Part shown: positions 17,287-26,367 of the stretch, piece after piece | Layout: the number at the start of each line of letters is the position of its first letter | Position numbering within the stretch: the stretch's first letter is position 1 | Assembly: GCA_003696955.1 (NCBI GenBank) | Contig: RFGU01000014.1 | Span: 1 to 56,375 of the forward strand | DNA length: 56,375 nt | Direction: 5' to 3' | Source of the DNA: Deltaproteobacteria bacterium | Lineage (GTDB): Bacteria > Myxococcota_A > Polyangia > Nannocystales > Nannocystaceae | The notes under the pieces: model-generated | What the model was told of the DNA's origin: nothing | Database searches by the model: none | Seen by the model: only the letters and a program-made list of their open reading frames with translations | Made by a program: the position numbers and the translations under genes

Positions 17287-18288
17287 ATGGATCCTACCGC
17301 ATACGTCCGCCGCATCCTCCTCGCGATCACGTGTACGGCCTTCGTATACGGAACGCCCGAGGGGGTGCACGCGGCGGAGTCGGCGGCCGCGGCGGCCCCC
17401 CGCAAGCACGGACGCAAGGCGCGCTCCGCCTCGAAGGAGGCGGCCCCCCCGGCGTCCGGCGCCGGCGGCGCCCCACGGGGCTCCGCGGCCGAACCCGAGG
17501 CGACCGCCGACACGACGCCGTCTTCGGCGGACGCCGGCGGCGACGCACCGGTGAAGCCCGAGGACGCGACGCCGAAGGATGCCTCGCCCCCCGTCGGCGG
17601 CCCGGGCACCGGCGAGGGCCCCGCATCCGGAACGGCCCCTCCGCCCGAAGGCACCGCGAACGAAGGCGGCACCGCGGGCGAAGGCGGCCGCGAGCGGGCC
17701 TCGGGCATCGATCCGGCCCTCGCCCGCGAGCTGACCGCCGAGAGCGAGGCCCTGCGCGACGAGATCTTCCGCAGCCGCGCCCGGATCGCCGCGGCCGTGG
17801 GCCACCTCGAACCGGCCAAGGTCGATCTCCAACTACGGACGAACCTGCCACGGTTCTACACGGTCGAGAACCTGGTCCTCACCCTCGACGGCGCCCCCAT
17901 CTACGTGCGCGACCAGGGACTCGATGCGACCGGCGATCCCCTGACGTCGTTTCGCGCCTCCCCTGGCGTCCATCGGCTCGGCGTCGCGATGGATCTCACT
18001 GCCCGGCGCAACCCCGAGTACCGCATGTCGATCGCCCACACCGTGACGTTCGAGATCCGGCCGGAGCGCGACGCCCGGGTGCGGCTCGTGTTGCGTGAAC
18101 TCGGCAACCTGTGGCGCCTCGGAGACCGCGGCCGGGGGACCTCCCGCCTGCTCGCCCTCGTTCGGGTACGCAGCCTGCGACGCAAGGGCCCGGGCCGGAC
18201 GCGCGGGAGGACCGCCACCGAGAAGGCCGCACCCACCACCGGCACCGGCAAACGGGGTACCGCGAAAGGAGCCGCGAAGACGCCATGA
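17287..18288 (+). CDS. Exported protein of unknown function in the Glt/Nfs-like operon
   Basis: 333 residues. A signal peptide (RRILLAITCTAFVYGTPEGVHA) is followed by about 110 residues of Ala/Gly/Pro/Glu-rich spacer. A short predicted coiled coil comes next (about 140-180, ALARELTAESEALRDEIFRSR), then a compact beta-rich domain (about 180-270) containing KVDLQLRTNLPRFYTVENLVLTLDGAPIY and HTVTFEIRPERDARVRLVL. It ends in a basic Thr/Lys/Gly-rich tail. The domain looks like a small periplasmic beta-sandwich. Its place between the barrels and the first TPR gene makes it a candidate periplasmic linker, possibly the GltK-position component, but I do not recognise it with certainty. The next ATG overlaps its stop (ATGA). 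Confidence 0.8.
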   Translation: MDPTAYVRRILLAITCTAFVYGTPEGVHAAESAAAAAPRKHGRKARSASKEAAPPASGAGGAPRGSAAEPEATADTTPSSADAGGDAPVKPEDATPKDASPPVGGPGTGEGPASGTAPPPEGTANEGGTAGEGGRERASGIDPALARELTAESEALRDEIFRSRARIAAAVGHLEPAKVDLQLRTNLPRFYTVENLVLTLDGAPIYVRDQGLDATGDPLTSFRASPGVHRLGVAMDLTARRNPEYRMSIAHTVTFEIRPERDARVRLVLRELGNLWRLGDRGRGTSRLLALVRVRSLRRKGPGRTRGRTATEKAAPTTGTGKRGTAKGAAKTP

Positions 18289-20258
18289 CCGCCTGGTGTG
18301 CCCTGGCGTTCGTCCTGCTGTCGACGGGCCCCGCTCCCACCGCGCCGAAGGCCTCGCCGCAGGCCCCCGGCGCGGAGGCGACGCGCGCCGATCGCCTGGC
18401 CGATCCCACCCTCGAGCGCTTGCTGCTGCTGCTCGAGACGCGAGGCTTCGCGGATGCGCGCAAGGCGGACCAGGCGGAACTCGAGGCCCTGCTCGCCGCC
18501 GCCCAGGAGCGCTACGTCCGCGGCGACGACTTCGGCAGCGCGGCCCTGCTCTACGAGGCCCTCGGCGCTCCTCGCTTCGCGCACCTGCGCCCCATGCCGA
18601 CCTTCGCCGCGGTGGAGTACCACCTCGGCGTCGCCCTCCAGAGCTACGGTGCGCGGCGCATGGCGGCGGCCGCGTTCGATGCCGTGCTCCTGCGCGGGCA
18701 CGACGGCGCCTACTTCGGCCCCGCCCTGCGCCGGCGCGTGGACGTGGAACTCGCCCGGCGCGACTACGCGGCGGGCGTGGCAGCCATCGAGGACGTATTG
18801 CGTCGCGCGGGGGCGCTCGACGACCTCGCGCCCCACGAGGTCGACGAACTCGACTACCTGCGCGGCCGGGCCCGCCTTGCCGCCGGAGACCGCAAGGGCG
18901 CCATCGAGGCCCTGTCGTCCGTCGGTCCCACGAGCCGGTTCCGGACGGCCGCCACCTATCTCACGGGCGTCGTCCATGCCCTCGAGCGCCGCTTCGACGA
19001 CGCCGAAGCGGCTTTCTGCCGCGTCGTCGCCACGGACGAGCACGACCCGAAGGCCCTGCTCATCGACCGCCGCTATTTCCCCGTGCGGGATCTCGCCCAG
19101 CTCGGCCTCGGCCGCATCGCCCACGAGCGACGGCGTCACCTCGTCGCCTTCTATCACTACGTCCAGGTTCCAGACGATTCGGACTATATTGCCGACGCCC
19201 TGTTCGAGTCGGCCTGGACCCTGGCCGAGCGGGGCGAGTATCGCCTCGCTCGCGGCACCATCGAGGAGTTGCGCCGACGTTTCCCCAAGTCCCCCCAGGC
19301 CGTCGAAGCGCGACTGCTCGAGGCCCTCATCGTCCTCCACGACTGCGATTTCCGCCGGGCCGAACAGGCCTTCACGCGCCTGGTGGACGACCTCGCGCCC
19401 GTCCTCGACCACGTCGAGACGATTCGCGAAAACCCTGCCCGTCTGCGTGCACTCCACGAGGAGTTGCGCCGCCTTCAGCGCGGGGAGCCGATCTCCCAAG
19501 GTGACCTCGACGCCCACCTCGTCCTGCTCGGGCTGCTCGAACGGGACCGGATCTACGTCCGGCTGGCCGACGAAGCCGACGCCGTCGCCCGGGAGGCGGA
19601 GTTCCTCGGGCGCGTGGACCGGCTCGCAGAGCGGGCCCTCGCCCGGCTGGGCGAAGGCGACGTGGCCGCGGCCTTCGATCCCCAGGTGGCCGTGGCGGAT
19701 GCGGCGGAACGGGCGCGGAATCTCGAGCGCGCCATCGCGGAGATGACGTCGCAGCTTCGCCGCGCCGAGGCCCTCGGTGCCGACGCCGACCTGGTGGCCG
19801 CAGAACGCGAGCGCATCGCGGCCCTGCGCCGGCGAGCCAAGGCCCTGCGCACCCGTGCCGTGCGGGCCCTCCTCGAGGGCGCCCCCGTGGGCAGCGCCCA
19901 GGCGGAGGACGTCCGGCGCATGCTCGAGGACGAACGGCGCCGCCTCGCCCGATTGCGGGCCGAGGCCTTCGACGCGGCCGAACGCCTCGATGCCGCCGCC
20001 GTCACCGCCCTCGGCGAGCGCCTCGGCCGGGTCCGGAAACGCATCGACGACCTGCTCGGAGAGGCGCGAATGGGACGCATCGATGCGGTCCTCGGCGCCA
20101 AGAAGAAGCTCGAGATCGAGGTGCAGGATCTGGCGGCGGGCCGATTCCCGCCCGAGCTGTTCGGCACCCTGGAGCTTACGGGACTGCTCGGTGAGGACGA
20201 GGAGTACTGGCCCTACGAAGGCGAGTACTGGGCCGACGAGTACGAGGCGGAACGATGA
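18285..20258 (+). CDS. Periplasmic TPR protein, GltC/NfsC-like
   Basis: 657 residues, close to my recollection of Myxococcus GltC (about 670). A short signal peptide (MTAWCALAFVLLSTGPAPTA) is followed by about 400 residues of helical repeats with TPR-like patterns (AAFDAVLLRGHDG, ERFDDAEAAFCRVVATDEHDPKAL, GEYRLARGTIEELRRRFPKSPQA). Then comes a long charged helical or coiled-coil region (about 490-620, rich in Arg/Glu/Ala). The tail is distinctive: LEIEVQDLAAGRFPPELFG, then an acidic aromatic stretch EEYWPYEGEYWADEYE. The start ATG overlaps the preceding stop and the stop overlaps the next ATG, so it is translationally coupled on both sides. Confidence 0.85.
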   Translation: MTAWCALAFVLLSTGPAPTAPKASPQAPGAEATRADRLADPTLERLLLLLETRGFADARKADQAELEALLAAAQERYVRGDDFGSAALLYEALGAPRFAHLRPMPTFAAVEYHLGVALQSYGARRMAAAAFDAVLLRGHDGAYFGPALRRRVDVELARRDYAAGVAAIEDVLRRAGALDDLAPHEVDELDYLRGRARLAAGDRKGAIEALSSVGPTSRFRTAATYLTGVVHALERRFDDAEAAFCRVVATDEHDPKALLIDRRYFPVRDLAQLGLGRIAHERRRHLVAFYHYVQVPDDSDYIADALFESAWTLAERGEYRLARGTIEELRRRFPKSPQAVEARLLEALIVLHDCDFRRAEQAFTRLVDDLAPVLDHVETIRENPARLRALHEELRRLQRGEPISQGDLDAHLVLLGLLERDRIYVRLADEADAVAREAEFLGRVDRLAERALARLGEGDVAAAFDPQVAVADAAERARNLERAIAEMTSQLRRAEALGADADLVAAERERIAALRRRAKALRTRAVRALLEGAPVGSAQAEDVRRMLEDERRRLARLRAEAFDAAERLDAAAVTALGERLGRVRKRIDDLLGEARMGRIDAVLGAKKKLEIEVQDLAAGRFPPELFGTLELTGLLGEDEEYWPYEGEYWADEYEAER

Positions 20259-23200
20259 TGCGGCTGTGGATGGGCTCCCACGTGCGTCCGAGCGGCCGGG
20301 GGCCGGCCGTCGCAGCGCCCCTTGCAGGCCTGCTCGCGGCACTCGTTCCGACGAACGGCCGTGCCGCCCCCGAAGCTGGCACGCCTGCCGCGACCGCCCC
20401 CGAGCCTTCCGCCGGGGAAGAGGCCGGCGCCGATGGGGACGGGAAGCCGGCCAAGGATGCGGCCGGCGCGGACGCCGATCCCGAAGCGGTCTCGACGGAC
20501 GAGACCGCGACGGGCACCGAGACCCCGGAGACCACGGAGAAGCTGCCCCCCCGAACGAAGTACGGCCTGCGCATCGAAATCGCGATCCAACAGCGAGAGG
20601 CGGCCATCGCGGCCGACCGGACGCGGGCCATCGCCATGCTCGAGGAGTTCTTGGCCAAGCACCCGGGGTCCCGGGCGATGCCCGAGGCCCTGTTCCGCCT
20701 GGCCTCCCTGTACTGGGAGCGCAGCCAGGACCGCTTCCTGCGCGCCATGGAACGGTGGGCGGCGAAGGTGGAAGCCTGCAAGGCGGATCCCGAGTCGTGT
20801 CCGGAGGGACCGCCGCCCGAACCCACCCTCGATCTCTCCGACTCCGAGGCCCTCTACGCGCGCATGATCGCGGAGTACCCGAACTTCCGCAAGATCGACA
20901 CCGTGCGGTACCTCTACGCCTTCTCCCTGCGCGAGCGAGGCAAGCTCGCCGAGGCACAGGCCCAGTTCCGCGCCATCATCCAACTTCATCCGCACTCCAT
21001 CTTCGTCCCGGATGCCTGGCTCGCCATCGGCGATCATGCCTTCTACGTCGACAACGACTGGCGCGCCGCCTTGACGGCCTACGAGCACGTCTTCGACTAC
21101 CCCGAGTCCGAAGCGTACGCCATGGCCCTGTTCAAGGCGGCGTGGTGCCACTGGAAGCTCGGCGAGCGCGAGCAGGCCATCGTGCGGTTCAAACAGGTGC
21201 TCGACCAGGCCGGAAGCGACGACATGGATGCCGCCGGCCGCAAGCGTCTTGCGGATCTACGGGAGGAAGCCCTCGAATACCTGGTGCAGATCATCTCCGA
21301 GGACGAGAGCCAGACCCCCAAGAGCATCTACGACTTCCTCGAGTCCATCGGGGGCGCCAAGTATTCCCGCAAGGTGCTCGTCCGGCTCGGCGAAGCCTTC
21401 GAGGCCCAGACCCGCTACGACCGGTCGGTGCCCACGTGGCGCTTCCTGATCGACCTCGACCCCGACCACCCGGCCGCAGCCGATTACATGCTGCACGTCT
21501 TCGCCGGTTACCGAGGGGCCGCCAAGCCCAAGGAGGCCCTCGACGCCCTCGCCGAACTCGAGCGCCGCTACGGCCCGAACACGCCGTGGGGCAAGCAACA
21601 TCCCCGCCGCGCCCGGCTCGCCTTCGCCAAGGCCGAGGAACGCCTGTACGAATTTGCGCGCAAGCTGCACGAAAGCGCCCAGCTTCGGGAGAAGGACACG
21701 AAGACTCCGGACCGGGCCCAATACGCCCTCGCCGCGCGAGCCTACGAAGACTACATCCGCCGCCACCCGGCGTCCCAACGGGCGGTGGAGATCTCCTATC
21801 TGCTCGGCGACATCTACTTCTTCAAGCTCGACGCGCCCGAGAAGGCCGGAGACGCCTACCTGCGCGTGGGCGAGTCGGCTCCGGTGGGGCCCCTCCACCG
21901 CGACGCGCTCCTGGCCGCCATGTCGGCCTACGAGCGCGCCCTCGAGCGGGCACCGGCCGAGGCGGCGGCGCCGTCGGCACCGGCCGAAGCCGCCACCAAG
22001 CAACCTTCGGAGGCACCGAGGCCGCCGCGGGTCGGCGAAGGCACCGATGCGCCCGAATCCGAGGACGCCAAGGCCCCCAAGGCGGCCGATGCGGCCACGC
22101 CCGGCGAAACGCTGCCTGCGGCCGAGCCCGAGATCGCCCCAGCGGACCGAATCGCCGCCAAGTACGTCCACGCCATCGACCGGTTCATCGCCCTCTTCCC
22201 CGACGACGACGAGATCGGGCGCGTCCTGTACAAGCTCGGCGAGTTCTTCTACGCCCGCGGGGACTACGACCGGGCCGTGCAGCGGTTCGGCCGCGTCATC
22301 CTCGAACATCCCGACAGCGAGGAAGCGGGCGCGGCCGGGGACCGGATCCTCGAAAGCCTCGCCAAGGCCAAGGACTACGACAACATCGAACTTTGGGCCC
22401 AGAAGCTCAAGGGGGCCAAGGCCTTCGCGAGCGACGAGGAGCAAGCACGCCTCGACCGCATCATCGTCGAGAGCCTGCTCGCCCAGGGCCAGTCCCTGAC
22501 CAAGCGCGGCTACTACGAGCGGGCCGCCAGCTACTTCCTGCGGGTGGCCCGCGAATATCCGCAGCATCCGTCCGCGCCGCTTGCGCTGCACAACGCGGCG
22601 GCCTCCCTCGAACGGGCCGATCGGGCCGCCACGGCCACGGAACTCTACGAAGAACTCATCGAACGCTTTCCCAAGAGCCCCTACGCCGCCGAGGCGGCCC
22701 TCGTCGTGGCCCGCGTCTTCGAGAAGATCGCCCGCTACGACCGGGCGGCCGCGCGGTACGACTTCCTCGTCGAGCACTTTCGCAAGCATCCGCAGCGCGC
22801 CGAGGCCCTGTACAACGCGGGGATCCTCTACCAGGCCCTCGGCCAGCACGACCGGGCCGTCGCGCGTTACCGCAGCTACATTCGCGAATTTCCGAACCGG
22901 GAGGATGCCCTCGACGTGGAGCTTCGCATGGCCCAGGTGCTTGCGGACGCCGGCAAACTCGCCGACGCCGACCGGGCCTTCGCCCGCTTCGTCAAGCGGC
23001 ACCGCGGCCATCCACGCACCATCGAGGCCCGTGCCCGTCGCGGACGCGTCCTGCTCGCCCGCGGCAAGGACAAACTCGCCGACAAGGTGCTTTCGAAGGC
23101 CGTGGCCGACGGCCGCACGGCCACCGGCCCCATGCGCATCTTCGCGGCGGAGGCCCGCTACCTCCAAGGAGAGATCATCTATCGGCGTTTCGAGCGCACG

Positions 23201-23662
23201 AAGCTCGATCCCCACCCGAGGAAGCTCGGCGACAGCCTCGAACGCAAGGCCAAATTGCTCGCCCGGGCCAAGGACGTCTACCTCGACGTGCTTTCATTCA
23301 AGTCGGCGGAATGGTCCACGGCCGCCCTCTACCGCATCGGGGAATCCTACGAGAAGTTCGCGCAGAGTCTGCGTTCCTACCCCATGCCCGAGGGCCTCAC
23401 CCCGGAACAGGAGGACGCCTATGCCGAGCAGCTCGACACCTTCGCCCTGGCCTTCGAGGAGCAGGCCATCGAGGCCTACAAGAGCGGCTACGCCAAGGCC
23501 CTCGAACTCGGGATCTACAATCGGCACACCCAACGGATCCGGGAGGCCCTCGGCCGCTTGAGCAAACGCGAGTTTCCGCCGATCCTCGAGATCGGCGGCG
23601 AAGTCCAACCCGCCGAGGGGTCCACCTTCGGCGGCCGCCCCGTCCGCAGTCTTTCGCGATGA
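20255..23662 (+). CDS. Very large TPR protein, GltD/AgmU/NfsD-like
   Basis: 1135 residues, matching the roughly 1200-residue GltD/AgmU class. The signal peptide is MMRLWMGSHVRPSG to PTNGRAAP. An acidic Ala/Pro/Thr linker precedes many tetratricopeptide repeats with YWERSQDRFLRAMERWAAK, YARMIAEYPNFRKIDTVRYLYAFSLRE, YDRAVQRFGRVILEHPDSEEA and YDRAAARYDFLVEHFRKHPQRAEALYNAG. A second low-complexity insert of about 65 residues (about 565-630) splits the repeat array. The end (FPPILEIGGEVQP to RPVRSLSR) is conserved-looking. It should be a periplasmic scaffold. Overlaps of 4 nt (ATGA) exist at both ends. Confidence 0.88.
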   Translation: MMRLWMGSHVRPSGRGPAVAAPLAGLLAALVPTNGRAAPEAGTPAATAPEPSAGEEAGADGDGKPAKDAAGADADPEAVSTDETATGTETPETTEKLPPRTKYGLRIEIAIQQREAAIAADRTRAIAMLEEFLAKHPGSRAMPEALFRLASLYWERSQDRFLRAMERWAAKVEACKADPESCPEGPPPEPTLDLSDSEALYARMIAEYPNFRKIDTVRYLYAFSLRERGKLAEAQAQFRAIIQLHPHSIFVPDAWLAIGDHAFYVDNDWRAALTAYEHVFDYPESEAYAMALFKAAWCHWKLGEREQAIVRFKQVLDQAGSDDMDAAGRKRLADLREEALEYLVQIISEDESQTPKSIYDFLESIGGAKYSRKVLVRLGEAFEAQTRYDRSVPTWRFLIDLDPDHPAAADYMLHVFAGYRGAAKPKEALDALAELERRYGPNTPWGKQHPRRARLAFAKAEERLYEFARKLHESAQLREKDTKTPDRAQYALAARAYEDYIRRHPASQRAVEISYLLGDIYFFKLDAPEKAGDAYLRVGESAPVGPLHRDALLAAMSAYERALERAPAEAAAPSAPAEAATKQPSEAPRPPRVGEGTDAPESEDAKAPKAADAATPGETLPAAEPEIAPADRIAAKYVHAIDRFIALFPDDDEIGRVLYKLGEFFYARGDYDRAVQRFGRVILEHPDSEEAGAAGDRILESLAKAKDYDNIELWAQKLKGAKAFASDEEQARLDRIIVESLLAQGQSLTKRGYYERAASYFLRVAREYPQHPSAPLALHNAAASLERADRAATATELYEELIERFPKSPYAAEAALVVARVFEKIARYDRAAARYDFLVEHFRKHPQRAEALYNAGILYQALGQHDRAVARYRSYIREFPNREDALDVELRMAQVLADAGKLADADRAFARFVKRHRGHPRTIEARARRGRVLLARGKDKLADKVLSKAVADGRTATGPMRIFAAEARYLQGEIIYRRFERTKLDPHPRKLGDSLERKAKLLARAKDVYLDVLSFKSAEWSTAALYRIGESYEKFAQSLRSYPMPEGLTPEQEDAYAEQLDTFALAFEEQAIEAYKSGYAKALELGIYNRHTQRIREALGRLSKREFPPILEIGGEVQPAEGSTFGGRPVRSLSR

Positions 23663-24762
23663 ATCACCGTTCCGCCCCACGCATCGGCGCCCTGGTCCTC
23701 GTGGCCGGGGTCGGCCTCGCATGTGCGTCCAAGCGGGGACCCCAGGCGGCGGCGCCCGCCGCCGAGCTGTCCCCCGAGGCGCGCACGGCCTTCGAGAAGG
23801 CGGTTGCCGCCATGGACCGCGGGGCGGAGGGCTACGGGGAAGCCGAGCGGTTGCTGCGCAAGGCCCTGGCGGCGGCCCCCGATCTCTGGCAGGCCCATGC
23901 CAACCTCGGCGTCATCTACCTTCGCATGGGGCGCCTTACGGCGGCGGCCGGCGCCCTCGAACGGGCCGTGGCGATCCACCCCGACGCAAACGCCCTCGAA
24001 GCCCTCGGCGAAGTCTACGTGCGGCAGGGCCGAGCCAAGGACGCGGTGGCCCTCTTCGAACGGGCCCTCGAGCGAAACCCGGACGACCTCGGGTTGCGCA
24101 ATCGGCTGGCCGTCGCCCTGCGCCGGGCCGGCCGCCTCGACGAGGCCGAGGCCGAACTCCGCGCCATCCTCGGCCGGGACGCCGGCAACGTCGACGCCTA
24201 CGCCACCCTCGCCGCCGTCTGGCTGCAACGCGGCGACCTCGACCTTGCCGAATTGCTGCTGTCACGGGGGATCGCGATGCACCCCGACGAGCCCAAGCTG
24301 CTCACGAACCTCGGCATCGTCCACCTCGAACGGGGCGACGACCAGCGCGCCTTCGAGGCGTTCGCCAAGGCTGGCGAGGTGGATCCGACCTTCCTCGTCG
24401 GCCGGCTCGACGCCGCGGCCGTGTACCTGCGGGCCGGCGACCATGCACGGGCACGCGAGCAGTACGAAGCGGTGCTCACCATCGCTCCGGGCAACGTGGA
24501 CGCCAAGATCGGCCTGGGCATCGCCCTGCGCCTCGCCGGCGACGTGGACGGGGCGCGCGCCCGGTGGCAGGAGGTCCTCGACGCCGATCCCAGGTCGGCG
24601 GCGGCCCACTTCAACCTCGCGATCCTCGAGATGGACGTGGCCGAACGTCCGGCGCAGGCTCGAAAGCACCTCGAGGCCTACCTCGACATCGTGGGCAAGG
24701 ACGGCCCCCGGGCGAAGGAAGCCCAGGACCGCCTCGCCCTCCTCGACGCCATGAAGGAGTGA
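23659..24762 (+). CDS. TPR lipoprotein, GltE/AglT/NfsE-like
   Basis: 367 residues. The signal MNHRSAPRIGALVLVAGVGLAC gives a probable lipid-modified Cys22, although Gly at -3 is atypical for a lipobox. Eight or more canonical TPR units follow, for example DLWQAHANLGVIYLRMGRL, DANALEALGEVYVRQGRAKDAVALFERAL, EPKLLTNLGIVHLERGD and DAKIGLGIALRLAGDVDGARARWQEVL. GltE in Myxococcus is also a TPR lipoprotein that binds outer-membrane barrels through GltD-type proteins, which fits this position after the giant TPR gene. The frame also continues upstream as a long spurious ORF, but ATG 23659 overlaps the previous stop and starts the signal peptide. Confidence 0.88.
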   Translation: MNHRSAPRIGALVLVAGVGLACASKRGPQAAAPAAELSPEARTAFEKAVAAMDRGAEGYGEAERLLRKALAAAPDLWQAHANLGVIYLRMGRLTAAAGALERAVAIHPDANALEALGEVYVRQGRAKDAVALFERALERNPDDLGLRNRLAVALRRAGRLDEAEAELRAILGRDAGNVDAYATLAAVWLQRGDLDLAELLLSRGIAMHPDEPKLLTNLGIVHLERGDDQRAFEAFAKAGEVDPTFLVGRLDAAAVYLRAGDHARAREQYEAVLTIAPGNVDAKIGLGIALRLAGDVDGARARWQEVLDADPRSAAAHFNLAILEMDVAERPAQARKHLEAYLDIVGKDGPRAKEAQDRLALLDAMKE

Positions 24763-24766
24763 GCCC

Positions 24767-25060
24767 ATGCCCGCTGCCATCGTCTTCCACCTTGCCGCCG
24801 CACTCGCGCCCGCCCCCGCGCCGACGCCCGACGGGGAGGCGGCTCAGGCGTCTCCATCCGCCGCCGAGGAGGCCGCGCCGGCCGACGAAGGCGACGTCAC
24901 GAAGTACCGCTTCACGGGCCTGGACATCGAAGGCGAGCTGCGAACGCCGGCGTTGCTCCAATTCCTGGCCAAGATTGCCGGGGCCTTCGAGACCCTGGGG
25001 ATCCCCCACCGCAGCTTCATGCCCGAACTCGAAGCCACCCTCGAGGAGGACGTGCTCTAG
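24767..25060 (+). CDS. Small protein in the GltF/NfsF position
   Basis: 97 residues. A hydrophobic start (MPAAIVFHLAAALAPAPAPTP) may be a signal or anchor. After an Ala/Glu-rich linker, the last 50 residues form a compact segment: KYRFTGLDIEGELRTPALL, QFLAKIAGAFETL, then PHRSFMPELEATLEEDVL. The segment resembles short motifs found near the AgmX-type partner proteins of Glt clusters. Its stop overlaps the following GTG by 1 nt (TAGTG), so it is coupled to the TonB-like gene. No enzymatic motif is present. The GltF assignment rests on size, position and my memory of the cluster. Confidence 0.75.
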   Translation: MPAAIVFHLAAALAPAPAPTPDGEAAQASPSAAEEAAPADEGDVTKYRFTGLDIEGELRTPALLQFLAKIAGAFETLGIPHRSFMPELEATLEEDVL

Positions 25061-26358
25061 TGGCGGGGACCTACCGTACGCGCATCGCCCTGGTACTCGG
25101 CGACAGCATCGTCGCCGAGCGCATGGTCGCCGACGGCGAGCGCGTGACGATCGGCGATGCGGCCGATGCCTCGTTCGTCCTCCCCACCACGGCCGCCGGA
25201 TTGGCCGACCGGCTCGTCCTCCTCGAAGGCCGCAGATTGCATCTGCTCCCGGTCCTCGAGGGTCGTCTGCACCTCTCGACGGGGGCCGTGGACGTCGAGT
25301 CCCTACGCGAAGGGGGCGCGGCCGCGGTGGATCTCGAGCCCGAGGACTGGGCGGTCCTCCGGCTTTCGACCGCCCCCGGCGTCCGCCTCCTCGTGCAGCG
25401 GATCCCGGCCGAGCCCCGGCCTCGTCTGCCACCGGACCGATCGGGCGCGCCCCTGTGGACCTCGACGGCGGTGAGCGCCGCCATCTTCGCCGCGTTCATG
25501 GTCGTCGCGTTTCTCGACTACGAGCCCGACCGCCCGATGCTCGACACCCCGGCGGTGAGCGACCGCATGGCTCGAGCCCTGTTCAATCGACCGCCCCCCG
25601 AGGAGGAGGAGCCCCCCGCGGAGGTCTCCGACGAGGATCGTGAGGAGGAGAAGGCGCGCAAGCGCGCAGGCGGCGACGAGGGCAAGTTCGGCCGGCCGGA
25701 CAAGCGCGGCCCGAGCAACGTCCCCCGCTCGGCCGACGAGGTGGCCGCGAACACCGGCCTCGTTCGCGAACTCAACCAACTGGCCCAGACGAACACCATG
25801 GGCGACCTGCTCGGGGTCAGCGGTCAGGTGGGACAGGCCCTTTCGGGGCTCGACGAGGGCGAACTCGTGGTGGGCGCCGGCAACTTCGGCATGTCCACCA
25901 AGGGTGGCGGCCAGGGCGGCGGCGGCGAGGGCGAGGGCGTCATCCACGGCACCGGTGACGTCGACGTGGGCGGCGCCGGCTCGACGAACCGCAAGCGATC
26001 GGTCAAGGGTACCAAGCGTCCCAAGGAGAAGAAGGTCAGCGTGCGCCCCGGCCGCGCGAAGGTGCGCGGCCAGCTCTCGAAGGCCCTCATCGACCGCGAG
26101 GTCCGCCGACACCGCGCCCAGATCGCGTTTTGCTACAACAAGCAGTTGCTCCGCTTCCCGAACCTGTCGGGTAAAGTGGTGCTCAGCTGGATCATCTCCA
26201 TGGACGGATCGGTACGCAACGCTCGGGTCAAGAGTTCGTCCCTCGGAAATCGGGACGCCGAGAGCTGCATGGTCCGCGCCCTCGAGAGCTGGAAGTTCCC
26301 CAAGCCGGAAGGTGGCGTCGTTCAGGTGGACTACCCCTTCGTATTCGGCACCAAATAG
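25060..26358 (+). CDS. FHA-like/TM/AgmX-type TonB-like protein, GltG/GltJ/NfsG-like
   Basis: 432 residues from GTG 25060. The N-terminal 120 residues are a cytoplasmic beta-rich domain resembling a degenerate FHA fold (RIALVLGDSIVAERM, VTIGDAADASFVL), lacking the usual SxxH. One membrane segment lies at about 143-157 (TAVSAAIFAAFMVVAFL). A charged Pro/Glu linker and a Gly-rich region (about 265-315) follow. The last 85 residues are a typical AgmX/PglI C-terminal (TonB-like) domain: REVRRHRAQIAFCYNKQLL, GKVVLSWIISMDGSV and ALESWKFPKPEGGVV. Such proteins bridge an inner-membrane TolQR-like motor to periplasmic and outer-membrane partners. No motor gene is nearby, so it would use one encoded elsewhere, as Nfs does with AglRQS. 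Confidence 0.9.
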   Translation: MAGTYRTRIALVLGDSIVAERMVADGERVTIGDAADASFVLPTTAAGLADRLVLLEGRRLHLLPVLEGRLHLSTGAVDVESLREGGAAAVDLEPEDWAVLRLSTAPGVRLLVQRIPAEPRPRLPPDRSGAPLWTSTAVSAAIFAAFMVVAFLDYEPDRPMLDTPAVSDRMARALFNRPPPEEEEPPAEVSDEDREEEKARKRAGGDEGKFGRPDKRGPSNVPRSADEVAANTGLVRELNQLAQTNTMGDLLGVSGQVGQALSGLDEGELVVGAGNFGMSTKGGGQGGGGEGEGVIHGTGDVDVGGAGSTNRKRSVKGTKRPKEKKVSVRPGRAKVRGQLSKALIDREVRRHRAQIAFCYNKQLLRFPNLSGKVVLSWIISMDGSVRNARVKSSSLGNRDAESCMVRALESWKFPKPEGGVVQVDYPFVFGTK

Positions 26359-26367
26359 GAGTCGACC

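Noticed and set aside
19777..24762. A 1661-codon plus-strand open frame, apparently a giant protein joining the TPR genes
   Set aside because: Only its last 367 codons are real (the TPR lipoprotein). The rest is an out-of-frame reading of the 1135-residue TPR gene, rich in Arg/Pro, and the true gene has its own start overlapping the previous stop.
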